The notes: generated from the letters alone by a model not told the origin. DNA of 64,000 bases from Neoaliturus tenellus (GCA_030545055.2 CM061532.1:213326296-213390295), one strand, 5' to 3'. Shown: positions 43,970 to 55,102, counted from the stretch's first letter. Numbers and translations are program-made.

Positions 43970-44090
43970 ATTTGTTCACCACTTCTTTTACCTCGAATAA
44001 CAAACTATGTATCGCTTACTTAGTCTTATATACTTCTACCCCCACTTTTTTTTGCACAACGTGAAGGAAGGTGGGGAGAGGATTTTGTAG

Positions 44091-44378
44091 CTATTCTTCT
44101 CTATCTAGGTTATATTTCATTGCTAGCACATCTACTATAATTTTCTGCTTTTCAACTTCATCACGAATAAATATTGTCCAGGGAAATAGTTCATTAATAT
44201 TGTTGATTGTTACTTTTATATCATACAAAAAATCAATATGTCTTAGTAATGAAACAATAACAATAACTCCTATCCCATTGTTTGCCATAATTGTTTCTTC
44301 AATTTTAATACGCAAGTTTGTTATCAAACTCCATATATTAATATCATTGGCTATAAAACCATCAAGTCTAGTACTCAT
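44091..44378 (-). CDS. Small accessory protein of the copy B block
   Basis: 95 aa, mostly strand/helix with a hydrophobic I-G-V-I-V-I-V-S-L-L core and D-I-K-V-T-I-N-N-I-N-E-L. Absent from copy A. The region 44379-44511 beyond it is G-rich promoter-like sequence. Function unknown. Confidence 0.55.
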   Translation of the reverse strand: MSTRLDGFIANDINIWSLITNLRIKIEETIMANNGIGVIVIVSLLRHIDFLYDIKVTINNINELFPWTIFIRDEVEKQKIIVDVLAMKYNLDREE

Positions 44379-44511
44379 CTTGACGGTGCAAGTACAGACT
44401 AAAAACCTGGAGGTTCATAGTCCGCCTTTTATTAGTTTTAAAAATGGGGAAGGGGAAGGAATAAGGATTGGGAGGGGATAGGGTGGGGGTGAGGGAAGGG
44501 TAATGTGGTTA

Positions 44512-44922
44512 TTAGACCACTTGTGCGACAAAGTAGCCACCAATGCTAACTTCGAGCTCATAACACTTCATAACATCATCCTGCCAAGTCAACATACGTT
44601 CTCTAGTATTTGGTGTTACACAGAAGAACCTACTGTCATTATACACAATAGCTGAACCAATTATAACATTGAATCCTAAATTTAGCCATTTGTGTGCTTC
44701 CGTAATAAATCTTTCTATTGTATCAAAAGGAAATTGTTCATCGATGTAGATTGGTCTCATTTGTTCATCAAGTTCAATTACATCTTCATCTTCACTGTCA
44801 CTGCTACTATCATTTTCATTGTCACTGCTACTATCATAATAATCTATCACATCTTCTTCAGGCTGTTGGAAAACATCAGCAATTTCGGAAGGATTGAAGT
44901 TTTCACTATGGTGAGGAAGCAT
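44512..44922 (-). CDS. Acidic early-type protein with alpha/beta domain (copy B)
   Basis: 136 aa, counterpart of 16991-17380. The acidic region has a tandem D-S-S-S-D unit. The F-P-F-D-T-I-E-R-F and T-P-N-T-R-E-R-M blocks and the G-G-Y-F-x-A-Q-V-V end are kept. Confidence 0.72.
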   Translation of the reverse strand: MLPHHSENFNPSEIADVFQQPEEDVIDYYDSSSDNENDSSSDSEDEDVIELDEQMRPIYIDEQFPFDTIERFITEAHKWLNLGFNVIIGSAIVYNDSRFFCVTPNTRERMLTWQDDVMKCYELEVSIGGYFVAQVV

Positions 44923-45059
44923 TTTAAAGCAAATAATAACGGTAGAGACGAAACAACAAGTGTGGCGCGTGAAAGCAGAATGAAGGAGTGAACAATGCTT
45001 GCTTCGATTTTATAACGATATGCTAATGAGAGGGGTAAGAGGTGACCCGGGAGGTGGGG

Positions 45060-45590
45060 AAAAAGGAAGGAGAGGGGATATTTATTTTAAATAATTTGCA
45101 TAACTTTTGACTAAAATAAGATAACCAAATTCTTCTTTTACTAAAATGTTCGTCTTACATAGACCTTTTCAATGATGTATCGCTTGTCGTAATCGATCAA
45201 ACCATTATCGAGTTATAGCCATTTTTAATTCTCGGGGGGGGGGGGGGGGGGTTCCGCTTGAGTGAACACGGGGGGGGGGGGGTTCTACTTGGGTGCTCAT
45301 GCGGAACTGATCTTCTCACGAGATAGTCGTTGTGTGATAATGAAGACAAATGTTCATCACGCCGCGACCACTAATTAACTCGCATTTGCGGTGTTCACAT
45401 CTTTCCTACTCATTACATATACGTTTCCTACTTCATTATTTCAAGACTAATTAACTTGCAAAACAACAGTCTCTGTCTTTGAATGTTGATGAGATTTCAT
45501 TAGGAACCATTCTTTGCACGCTATATGAAGCTACACCAGCAAACAATGCAAGTCAGACAGGTCATATAACTGTACAACGACCTTAGAAAA
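45060..45590. repeat. Extra copy of the right-end control block
   Basis: Holds the AT-rich block (45075-45230), a G-tract with GTTCCGCTTGAGTGAACACG spacer, and a ~200-bp segment (45295-45490) that matches the leader before the plus-strand gene (48410-48560). No gene follows here. Copy A lacks this extra copy. Confidence 0.7.
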
Positions 45591-45623
45591 GTAGGTCACG
45601 AGACTTAGAGTGTTAAAAAATAA

Positions 45624-45666
45624 TGGGGGAGAAACACAACGCTATAACGCATTGTGTTTCTCCCCC
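45624..45666 (-). terminator. Perfect stem-loop/T-run after the 45705 gene
   Basis: Same fold as 17611-17652; the loop-proximal pair changes from CACGACG/CGTTGTG to CACAACG/CATTGTG while the outer stem is unchanged. Confidence 0.58.
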
Positions 45667-45704
45667 ATTATTTTTTTAGCAAAATTTGGAAAAACTATGT
45701 GAAT

Positions 45705-46562
45705 TTACTGTTTACGTCCCCACCTTGTAATACGATCCTTTTTATCCCTGAGGAGAAAGTCTTGAGAACTTAAATTGATAAGTCTCTTCTCTTTACACAA
45801 ATTCTTACAAACTCTAATTTTATATTTATTGCCGTTACATTTTGCCAATATGTGTTGGTGGTCAACAACACTTAGAAAAAAATATCTCAAACCTTTCTTA
45901 AGCCTCTCTCCTCTGACGGATATTATTTCAGGATCGTCTTCAACAGTGGGGATTTCTGTCAGTTGTGGTTCGGAAAGATGTTTTACGATATGTACACGGC
46001 AGAAACGTTCGTTCTTAACACATTTCCTACCACAAGCTGATCCTTTCTTAATTCCCCTAGCGAGCATTTCAGGGCAAGTAGTGGGACGGCTAAATGCCCT
46101 ACGACGCTCTTCTTTTAATAATTGGAAACGCTCTGAAGGAGCAGACTTAGGAGATTTATTTTTAGGATAGGCGTGATCTTTAGGAATAGTAAGTGGTGGG
46201 GTAGGAGGCAATGGTGACAGTGGAATGACAGGTGTACTAAGACAATGAAGCAAGGTTTCAAATGAAGGGGTAGTAGGACGAGGAGCTGGCTTCTGCGGTG
46301 GCGGCATGTTAGTTGAAGGCGGTGTGGAGTCATTTGAAGACGAAGGCGGTGAAAATATGCTGCGACGTATGCTATTGTTGGTCGGGGGAAGAGGAGCTCC
46401 AGAAGTTGAAGGTTTCGAGTCTAGTTGCTTCTTATACCAATCGGGAGCATTTTTCAAGCGAAGAGTTTTTTTGACTGGAGTTGAAGCCGTAGTAGAAGTA
46501 GAAGTTGAACTTGTGATAGAAGAGCAGGCTGTAGTGGAAGTTGTAGTCGGAAGGGATGACAT
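45705..46562 (-). CDS. Pro/Ser/Thr-rich protein with short zinc-binding module (copy B)
   Basis: 285 aa, counterpart of 17694-18626. Lacks the K-P-A-P-K repeat. The Cys/His module and the C-terminal domain (F-L-L-R-D-K ... R-W-G-R) are conserved. Confidence 0.72.
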   Translation of the reverse strand: MSSLPTTTSTTACSSITSSTSTSTTASTPVKKTLRLKNAPDWYKKQLDSKPSTSGAPLPPTNNSIRRSIFSPPSSSNDSTPPSTNMPPPQKPAPRPTTPSFETLLHCLSTPVIPLSPLPPTPPLTIPKDHAYPKNKSPKSAPSERFQLLKEERRRAFSRPTTCPEMLARGIKKGSACGRKCVKNERFCRVHIVKHLSEPQLTEIPTVEDDPEIISVRGERLKKGLRYFFLSVVDHQHILAKCNGNKYKIRVCKNLCKEKRLINLSSQDFLLRDKKDRITRWGRKQ

Positions 46563-46714
46563 CGTGGTAGTTCTATTCGCAGTTCGCAGCGTAACGTCTG
46601 GAATCAGAATGAAATGTTAGCCGTGGTCGATGCGTCTTTTATAACGGTATGCTAATGAGAAGGGTTAACAGCCGTTAAGTGGGGGAAGGTGGGAGGGAAG
46701 GAAAGAGAGGGGGT

Positions 46715-46976
46715 ATTTATTTCAAATAATTCGCATAACTTTTGACTAAAATAAGATAGCTAAATTCTTCTTTTACTAAAATGTTCATCTTACATAGACC
46801 TTTTCAATGATGTATCGCTTGTCCTAATCCGTCAATCCATTATCGAGTTATAGGCATTTTAATTTTCGGGGGGGGGGGGGGTTCCGCTTGAGTGAACACG
46901 GGGGGGGGGGTTCCGCTTGAGTGAACACGGGGGGGGGGGGGGTTGGTCATTGACCCTTCCGAAAGTGGGTCAAGGT
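46715..46976. repeat. AT-rich block, G-tracts and receptor-type sites (copy B)
   Basis: AT block 46720-46865, then G-runs spaced by GTTCCGCTTGAGTGAACACG, then GGTCATTGACCC (46945-46956) and GGGTCAAGGTCA (about 46966-46977). The order matches copy A 18784-19138 though the G-tract spacers differ. No gene lies between 46563 and 48686. Confidence 0.65.
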
Positions 46977-47605
46977 CATTTAAGACTTATAAAGAACCAA
47001 GGTGATGGGAACAGTAGTAACTGTTCCCACCACCCTGTTTGCCTAACGGTTCCCACTCCCAACCCACTAGTTACGTTCTGCAAGGGACATCGACGCAATT
47101 TTGTTTGGACCGTCCGGGTCTACCGTAACGGTCCGGTCCGGGTCTACCGTAACCGTGAATTCGAAGGGAAACTGGAACACCCTAATGCAGAAACGCAACT
47201 CTAACACCCACCCAACTAATCCCACCCATCATATTCCTAAACAAAATGCAAAAACCTAGTCCGCTAGTGCGGATGTCCCACCCCTTCTAAGTGAAGTTCA
47301 ACAGAACTTCTGAATTTACAGTTAATCTACCCCCTATCATCTAGCTGAAAGGCAAAACAACAACATTAATTATTAATACCAACACTTAAAACTAACAACA
47401 CATCATTATTAAATATCAAATAATTCAACACAACCAAATACCATCATTATTCTTAAAATTAATAAACCTTAACGCTAAACACAACTTATAACTAACATCG
47501 CAATGCGCAAATTAATTCTTAAATTAAGTGCAACTTACAACTAATATTTACACACACACACACACATACCACATTGCATTAAAGAACGCAACGTAGTATA
47601 AGAAG

Positions 47606-47688
47606 TTCAAATATATATAGGCCTACTATATATTTGAACCTCTTACCGAGTCGCCAACGACTTTTCGCTATGAAAACTCGTTGACGAC
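47606..47688. other. Conserved palindrome and covarying hairpin (copy B)
   Basis: The 33-bp palindrome (47606-47638) is identical to 19813-19845. The hairpin (47650-47688) has two pairs changed on both arms relative to copy A. A CA microsatellite lies just before it, as in copy A. Confidence 0.5.
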
Positions 47689-48296
47689 TGACGCGAAAAT
47701 CGGGCTCGTATCGCTCCTCGGGTTTTCGAGTGGTGGGGGTAATTAATGCAGTGGTGGGGGAATTGTTTTACTCCAGTACGGTCTTCAATCCACTCCAGTT
47801 CGCAGCAGTGTAAAAATGAAACGAAGGAGTGGGGGTGGCGCATGCGCAGCGACGTAAATTCCAAGGTTTGAGGTTAGAACTTTCCGTGCACAGTAGAGCT
47901 AAATTGAGTAATACAGGACTAGGCGCATGCGCAATAGCGAGGAGTGATTCCGATCCGGAGAACTCGTTGCAGCGCTAAAGTAAGTAATACAGACTAGACG
48001 CATTCGCAGTAGCGCTAAAGTGAGTAATACATGACTAGGCGCCGTAGCGTGAAGTTGGCTCACTCCAGTACAAGTTATAGCAGCATAAAAATGAAACGAA
48101 GGAGTGGGAGCGGCGCATGCGCAGTGACGTAAAACCAAGGTTTGAGGTTAGAATTTTCCATGGTGGCTGCCATGTTTAATTCTGTTTCATTCAAACAATA
48201 GTAGTTCATGGCTGGCATGGGATGTGAAGTGTGGTAATTAGATGGGGGTTAGCAACCGGTCGTGACCGGCCATTGACCGGTCATCGACCCGGCGGG

Positions 48297-48390
48297 GTTC
48301 CGCTTGAGTGACCACCGGGGGGGGGGGGGGGGGGGTTCCGCTTCATTAGTCACGGGGGGGGGGGGGGGGGTTCCGCTTGAGTGAACACGG
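48297..48390 (+). repeat. G-tract array with TTCCGCTTGAGTGA units
   Basis: Three G-runs alternating with GGTTCCGCTTGAGTGA/CATTAGTCAC spacers, just after GACCGGCCATTGACCGGTCATCGACC. Corresponds in place to 20280-20352 of copy A, but the spacer unit is different. Confidence 0.75.
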
Positions 48391-48686
48391 GAGGTTCTAC
48401 TTGAGCGCTCATGCGGAACTGATCTTCCCACGCGATAGCCGTTATAAAAAGGAGATTGTTCATCGCGCCGCGACCATTAATTAACTCGCATTTGTGTTGT
48501 TCGCATCCTTCCTACTCATTATATATACGTTTCGCCAACTTCATTATACAAGTCTAATTGCTACTAACCTGAAATTTCATTTACATTAGCACATGTCGTC
48601 CTGTTTGAATCACCTTCGCGTGCTCGACGTTATATCTCATTCATCAGTCTTGTTCTCACTTCTACACGTCTGACATACTTCTTGTG

Positions 48687-49037
48687 ATGGATACGCAATG
48701 TTTGAAATTGAAACTTTTGCGGACACAACATATATTACGAAATAATTACAAACCATCGGTTTCAAAGACTAAAACAAATTTAACAAAAGTGAGGAAGAAA
48801 TTAAGTTTTAACCCGTTATACTCTGTTAGAACTTCGCAGGTTCACGTTGATGATAATGTTATTCACAACATTTTGCGTTCGATGTTACGTTTCCACAACT
48901 TCGAACTTGTTACACCTATCGACTGTGTTCAGCAGGTTTTCATATTTTACCCCCACCCTTCTTTATATAAGTGCGCTCACGACAATTCCTGTTTCATTCT
49001 TCTATACGCTCTTCGACCGACAACTACTCCGCTCTAA
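48687..49037 (+). CDS. Plus-strand conserved basic protein (copy B)
   Basis: 116 aa from the ATG at 48687. Counterpart of 20740-21078, with F-E-L-V-T-P-I-D-C-V-Q-Q-V-F unchanged and differing ends. TTATAAAAAGG at 48440-48450 is a likely TATA box. Family unknown. Confidence 0.65.
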   Translation: MDTQCLKLKLLRTQHILRNNYKPSVSKTKTNLTKVRKKLSFNPLYSVRTSQVHVDDNVIHNILRSMLRFHNFELVTPIDCVQQVFIFYPHPSLYKCAHDNSCFILLYALRPTTTPL

Positions 49038-49055
49038 ATTACACACTACAAGAAG

Positions 49056-49238
49056 ATGGATACAAACCAAGAACAAGTACAAGTTCACGAAGTATCGTCT
49101 ACTACCCACCCGAGGGAGAATCCTCCGAGAACTTCGCCTTCACCGAATCCACAGGACCCTGTCCAAGTTTCGGATGTGTCTTCGACGGCGAGGAATGATC
49201 TTGAAGCTATTCTTCGGTCGCTCGTCGGTTTCGACTGA
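49056..49238 (+). CDS. Possible small Pro/Ser-rich protein
   Basis: 60 aa, disordered, with V-Q-V-H-E-V-S-S-T and V-Q-V-S-D-V-S-S-T as an internal repeat, ending in a short helix L-E-A-I-L-R-S-L-V-G-F. It starts 18 bp after the previous stop and ends just before the terminator-like hairpin. No counterpart in copy A, so coding is less certain. Confidence 0.4.
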   Translation: MDTNQEQVQVHEVSSTTHPRENPPRTSPSPNPQDPVQVSDVSSTARNDLEAILRSLVGFD

Positions 49239-49261
49239 CCTGTACGACGATCGCCGTTAAA

Positions 49262-49312
49262 CTGAACTCTTAGAAGTTCAGTCTTTTTTAAAACTTCCTC
49301 CGGATGACCTTG
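49262..49312 (+). terminator. Stem-loop/T-run/TGACCTTGA module in plus orientation
   Basis: CTGAACT/AGTTCAG hairpin, then TCTTTTTTAAAAC, then TGACCTTGA (49304-49312). It lies 24 bp after the last plus-strand stop and is oriented for plus-strand transcription, opposite to the other modules. Confidence 0.55.
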
Positions 49313-49361
49313 AAGCAATTATCCCCTCTCCTTTTCAACTAACTTCTACTTTTGTTCAACT

Positions 49362-49618
49362 GTTGAATTTCAGTTTTGAACTAACTTTTAATTTATGCGG
49401 AGTTTTAGTTGAACCCGGTTATTTTATGCGCACATTTTGTTCAACCCCAAATTGTTGAATTTCAGTCTTGAACTAACTTTTAATTTATGCGCAAATCTAC
49501 TTCAAACGCTCACCCCACCTCCTCACCCCTCATTTAATATACGACCGGAAGCTATGTGCCCCGGCACGTGGCTTCCGGGGCAGCTGACCTGAGCCAGAAG
49601 TAACCAAATCTAACTACT
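49362..49618. repeat. Right terminal inverted repeat of copy B
   Basis: 257 bp, inverse of 23259-23515, ending CTAACTACT. Beyond the inner border similarity continues only patchily around the TGACCTTGA module. Confidence 0.92.
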
Positions 49619-49624
49619 CCCATA
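49619..49624. repeat. Target-site duplication, right (cccata)
   Basis: Matches 23253-23258. Confidence 0.9.
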
Positions 49625-50932
49625 TGCGGGGCACTTTGTCACATGTATTTTAAAGTGGATATTAATGGTATATAAAAATAGAAAATTTACAAAAATAATC
49701 AATTGATTTAATTGGTACATAATATTTATAATTTGAATTGGCATATTACTTTAGTACTTTAGTTATTATTGACAATAATAAAGTATAAAACTAAGAACAG
49801 TTTTATTGCAAAATTGAAATAGTTCTACAAGAAAAAGTATATTAGACGTGGCCTTTACTGTTTTCCTCTTACAGTTACGCAACATCTGCAAAAAAATATG
49901 CGCATATTAAGAAAAGTTACAAAATAGCCCATTACGTCAAATTTGTAACAAAGCACCCCGCACGACGGATTTGAGTCATCTTTACATTTAACCACGTAAT
50001 ATTCTGATGAATATAATCAACTTAAGTTTGTCCTTTTCCCAATAAGTTGAGGAGAACAATGATGTAATATATACATTCCTTAATGAAACGCTGCTTTTAC
50101 AGAGAAACTGAATTTTTTTCGTAAAAAAAAAAACATTGGGCATATAAAAATACATTTATATTGTTTTCAAACAGCACTATCACCTGAAAAGTTTCATACT
50201 GTCTGCATGGAGTAGTGTCAACCTAAGGAGGGGTCTAGGGGTGTCTCTAGAATTTTCCTTCTCCAGATCCAGCAAGGTACGTAATTTCCAAATTGCTCCG
50301 TCACCTAACCCATTCACATACTTTATAATGGCTTATTTCTTATATAGCCTATTATAAATATATGTAAAATTTTAAACGAGTCAAAAAGCCTGGTAGTTAT
50401 ATTGCCCTGATTTGCATGGGTTCTGTCATATATTAAAGATATTCACATGCAGATGATCATGATGAAGCAACGAGCATCATAAAATTTTGACTTTTCGCTT
50501 TACTGAACTTATACGGTTAAGAAGTTCCTCTCCCTTTTCCTTTTAACAGTTTCTTTTTGTAGACATGTTTATAAGATTGTTTTTCTTATAGTTAAAAATG
50601 TAAATGGCTTGTTTTGGTCTTCACTCAGTGAAATACGCTATATAATTTGAGATGTAAATCGTTTAAATTGCTCAAGTTAGAGGCGAGTTACGCGAACACG
50701 ACCAACGTTAGTTTTATTCGATTTTCAGAGGGCAGAAGGCAAGAAATCTAGAGGTGGTAGATGACGTCAACAAAAACAATAACAAAATCAATGACGTCAA
50801 AGGTTTCAGAACTTAAAATATTCAAAGCAAACCATCCATGTTAAGATAAACTATAGTTAAGAGATGACTTGTTGGCCAGCTATTAGGGAAAAAGGGATTG
50901 AGGGGAGGTTACCCCCACCTCAGTGATTTCTA
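49625..50932. other. Flanking DNA without recognised genes
   Basis: AT-rich; no long open frame and no mobile-element domain seen. 50755-50885 contains TGACGTCA sites and GAGATGACTTGTTGGCCAGC, which recurs inverted beyond the LINE near 57270. Confidence 0.5.
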
Positions 50933-51734
50933 ATCAAATCAAATCAAATCAAACAATTCTTTATTTGTATAAACAAAATTGGCAGCATTACAAAAATCAA
51001 AATAAAAAAAACCTCACATGGGTCAAGAGGATCTGTGCGTGTGGCGAGTTCACCCTGGCTGCATCCATTTATTAGATCGTTACAAAATTATTTATATTAT
51101 TATCACATTTTTAAACTTAACTACATAAACTACATTTGTGTTAACAAAGGTTTCGGCATTAAACCAAGAATTACGACGCAATTATGGAAAGACAATGAAC
51201 GAAGTTAGGCAAACAAAAGTAGCATAATAAACCCAAAGCATTTACAGTTGTTATATAAATATAAAAGCTTTCATAAAAAGGTTGGTACAAAATAAACATA
51301 AAAAATAATATAATATAATTTTTTAAGTAGACTACAGTCGCGGCCACGAAAACAGGCGGGTGAATAATTTTGCAACTTGCCAAATTTCCAGTGGTTATTA
51401 ATTTAATCATATGTTTTATATTTATGTCAATGTTTTTATCTGTTTTATTATATGATACTTGTTTTGATTATTTTTATAGAATGCACATTCAACATACGGT
51501 CTAGGCAACGCTGGATGATCAGTGTTGCCAGTTTATGCATCAACATACACAATTTTCGATAATCTCTTTCATCTTTTGGTTCAATTTGACAACATCGCAT
51601 TTTCAGTCACCCGCCTGATTCCGTGGCCGCTACTGTAATCACTTAACAATTTAAAAAATTTAGAAACTTTTGAGACGTGGGCTGAAAAGTAAAAGTTGAG
51701 TTTCAGTCGTCAGTGAGGATGTCAAGGTCAAATG

Positions 51735-51986
51735 TCACAATGAGTATTCGGGGGTGATAAGCGACTCAGCGTTATCAGGACCAGTCTCCGCCAGCCATGC
51801 GGCCACCGCTCTTTTGTACCCCCCGAGCGGGACCTGAAGGTTCCGTAATGCAGGAGGGATTTTACGTAATAAAAAGTTCGAAATAAAATAAGAATTAGTT
51901 AAATTCATTGATTTAACAACTCTTGGAACCTGCAGGCCCGCGCCCAACGCGCTTCGGGTGCGATAATTGTGTGTAACGGGAGCCAC
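51735..51986 (-). pseudogene. LINE ORF2 C-terminal fragment
   Basis: 83 codons with the C-terminal pattern common in LINE ORF2 products (Y-x-T-R, then I-P-P-A-L-R and a W-L end). Separated from the RT by ~200 bp with broken frames, including a C-run at 52146-52158. Confidence 0.6.
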
Positions 51987-52192
51987 TATCAGGTTAGAAT
52001 GACCGTGGTAGAAGATAAGTAAACTAATTGTCTAATAGTTAACAACCCAGATTCCTTAAACAATTCTATAAAAGGAAAACGTTTCGGTTTTTTAAAAGCA
52101 GGCTTTTGTATTACATTTAGAGATTCAACGAGAGTTTGAAAAGTACCCCCCCCCCCCCACGCAATTAAGCCATATTGTAGATAAGATTGAAC

Positions 52193-53476
52193 TTATGCGA
52201 AATAAATTGTTTTGAGCTCTTTTTCATTTAGAATTTTACTTAGTTGATGGAAGACAAAAATCATCTTTCTAAATTTAGATTTTAAAAGATTTAAATGGTT
52301 TTCCCACCTTAACTTTGAGTCCATAATAACCCCAAGATATTTATATTCACTGACCCCCTCAATCACCTGACAATGGCACCTCGTATTGGACGTGTCGCCG
52401 CACGAGTGCAGCACGAGCCTGAGGTCCGCGGGCGGCCCGCTCGCTGGGCGCAACGCAATAGGCATACATTTGGTCTTTTTGACATTCATTGTAAGAATAT
52501 TTTCTGTGAACCAGGACCGTAAAATATTTAACTCTCTAGAGGCAATATTAAACACATCATTCCAACTACGACCCTTAAAGATCACAGCAGTATCATCAGC
52601 AAAGAGAAATCATTTTCCAGATATATTAAGTTTATCAATATTATTAATATACATTTAAAATAATAGCGGCCCCATGGTGCTACCCTGGATAATACCATAG
52701 TTAACATCATTTTCATCACTTAAAACATTATTTATTGAAACCACCTGGGATCTATCACTTAAATAACTTTTAAACCATTTTAATTCGAGTCCACGCACCC
52801 CACAGTGTTCGAGTTTTGAAAAAAGAATATTTCTATCTATTGAATCGAATGCTTTTGCAAGATCTATAAAAGTTATTAATATTTTTTCATTATTATTTAC
52901 TGAATTTATCAAGAATTTGTTAATAACAAAAAGGGCATCTGATGTATCTGTTCCTTTTCTAAACCCAAACTGGGATTCAGATAAAATGTTGTTACGATCT
53001 AAATAAAATTGGAGTTGGGTTTTCACGCATTTTTCAAGAACTTTAGCAAGTACACTAAGCAATGATATAGGTCTATAATTGTTTTTATCTGATTTAGAAC
53101 CAGATTTGAATAAAGGTATGACTTTGGCAATTTTTAATCTATTTGGAAAAACCCCAGAAGTAATGCTAAGATTAATTAAGTGAGTCAAAGGCCGTAGTAT
53201 GGTATGCAAGTGATTTTTTAATATTTGTGGTGAAAATTCGTCACACCCAGGAGCAGAGCCACCACGCAGTTGTTTCACACATTCAGCTACATGGCTGTCG
53301 GAGACCGGCACCAGACGGAACTCATGCTCGACCCTGTAGGCTGCGTCATCGACCATCGGGGGGGCCGCGGGCTGAGGCAACTCGATCGCCAAGTTACTTC
53401 CTACGTTAGCAAAAAATTCATTGAACGAGTTGGCCTCCTCCCTTATGGCCCCCTCTCCGGAATCTGACCCCTGCAC
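52193..53476 (-). pseudogene. LINE reverse transcriptase, interrupted by stops
   Basis: RT blocks are clear: N-N-Y-R-P-I-S-L-L, L-S-E-S-Q-F-G-F-R, F-I-D-L-A-K-A-F-D and G-I-I-Q-G-S-T-M-G-P-L. Directly after this the frame meets a stop (near 52654) and a second one before the F-A-D-D catalytic box; the frame then continues to 52193 with K-T-K-C and Y-L-G-V. The enzyme cannot be made whole. Confidence 0.8.
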
Positions 53477-53562
53477 AAAATGTGAAATGGGAAATTTACT
53501 TTTATTGACTTTTGCACCATTATATTCATTGATGGTTTTCCAAAAGAATTTGGGATTATTTA

Positions 53563-53913
53563 AAACTGAATCTATCTATCTATCTTCTTATTTCTATAAG
53601 GGTTTCGTCTGTTACGTCCCTTTTTCTCTTGATCTACTGAACCGATTTTTAAGATTGAGGTGTCATTTTAAAGCTTAGGATATACCGCAGTGACGAATCG
53701 TAATTAAAAAGGTCATATTGTTTCGAGCTTCGCCCCCCTGCCTTTTATTTCTAGAGGGCGCTTTAAAATGTTGACCAACTTTTATTGTAAGTTCTTCAAT
53801 GTGAATTTTAATTTAACAGCTGATTACCTTCAGATGAATTTAAAAAGCCAGATAGTAAACAAAAATAGATCTCTGTCACTTCATAATCAACATTCACGTA
53901 CTGTAGGTGAGTT
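53563..53913. other. Insert within LINE ORF2, unidentified repeat
   Basis: About 350 bp that does not continue the ORF2 reading frames; starts with a TCTA microsatellite and includes CTACTGAACCGATTTTTAAG. It is probably a short mobile repeat inserted into the LINE, but no ends were defined. Confidence 0.35.
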
Positions 53914-55102
53914 TCACTCATATAGGATCATAAAATGCGCAATTTGCGCACGGGCCACCTCGTTTATTTTATTTTTGTAAAACTTTTGCTTTGTTTCTTT
54001 TATTTTATAAGTTAGGTTATTTCTATAAGTTTGAAACTGGATTTTGAGATGTTCATCATTAGGTCTCTTTTTAACAAGTTTACTTAATTTGTCGCGTTGC
54101 CGAATACCATAAATTAATTCTGTATTTATCCAAGGTTTGAGTTTTTTTGAAACGCGTAGTAAGCTTTTTGGGACGCAAAGCTCGAGTTCTAAGATCAATA
54201 AATGTGTTTAAAAATGCATCACAGCATTCATTGACATCATTATGCGCCAGCACATGGTCCCACGTCTGAGCCGCCATCAGACCGTCCAGAACACTCGAAT
54301 CCAAGTAAAAGTTGTCGGTTGGGGCGTCAACAGTGCGGTAAGCCAGTGCAATCTTTGCAAAAACAGGATAGTGATCAGTGATGTTAGTTTTTAGGAGACT
54401 GGATGTCACTGAGTGACAGTCGGAGTGTTTAACAAAAATATGATCTAGACAACTTTTCGAATTGCCTGCCTCCCTAGTTGGTACCTTTATAAGTTCAATA
54501 AAACCTGCTGAATAAAGCACATTCAAGTAGTCGTCTTTAAAGCGACAAGCGTTGCTCTCTGGCAGAGTATCGATATTTATATCCCCCATGAATACAAAGG
54601 TGTAGCCATTGTTGTTATTTGAGTAGTATAATTCTAAACTATTTAAAAATAACTCACAGTCCATAGCAGGGCTACGGTACACAGTAAGTATTGAGTAATG
54701 CCTATTGTTCAAAACAAAATCTAGTTGGAGTCCAGTAGACTGACCAAGCGTTATCTGCCGCATTGATCCAGATAGTTCAGTGTTCAAGTAAACAATTACA
54801 CCGTCATTCCTGTTTAAGTTATTAGTCGTAGTAAAAACATCGTAGCCTTCTAAGTCATAAACTGGTTTGTCTTCGTCTGTCCACGCCTCAGTAAAAGCAA
54901 TTACATCAAATTTAAATGTTAACCCTTCTAACATAACTAATGCAGCGTCATAATTCTTGGAATAACTTCGGCTATTTAAATGAAAGAATGACAAACATTT
55001 CTCTGAATTTAAATTAAAAAAACTAGTAACTTGTGCATGATTATCATACACTTCACAATGAACACTATTGTAATTTTCTAGTTCCGTACGAAAGGTGTCC
55101 AT
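53914..55102 (-). pseudogene. LINE APE-type endonuclease domain and linker
   Basis: The 5' part (54080-55102) has the AP-endonuclease blocks H-L-N-S-R-S, F-T-E-A-W, G-D-I-N-I-D, L-D-H-I-F and D-H-Y-P-V. A frameshift near 54150 moves the reading to the 53914-54198 frame, which carries the linker before the RT (W-I-N-T-E, R-N-N-L). Confidence 0.78.

Larger units (their letters stand above)
23259..49618. mobile_element. Maverick/Polinton (adintovirus-like) element, copy B, complete
   Basis: 26,360 bp bounded by 257-bp inverted repeats and a 6-bp target duplication. All core genes (PolB, integrase, ATPase, protease, PLA2 protein, penton-like, major capsid) are open. It carries an extra block (39676-44400) of small genes mostly lost from copy A. 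Intact termini and genes indicate a young insertion, possibly from a virus still able to be made. Confidence 0.95.

Noticed and set aside
49056..49238. Overlapping longer plus frames at 48847-49260 and 48971-49198
   Set aside because: They cross the conserved 48687 gene in other frames and lack ATG-led conservation in copy A.
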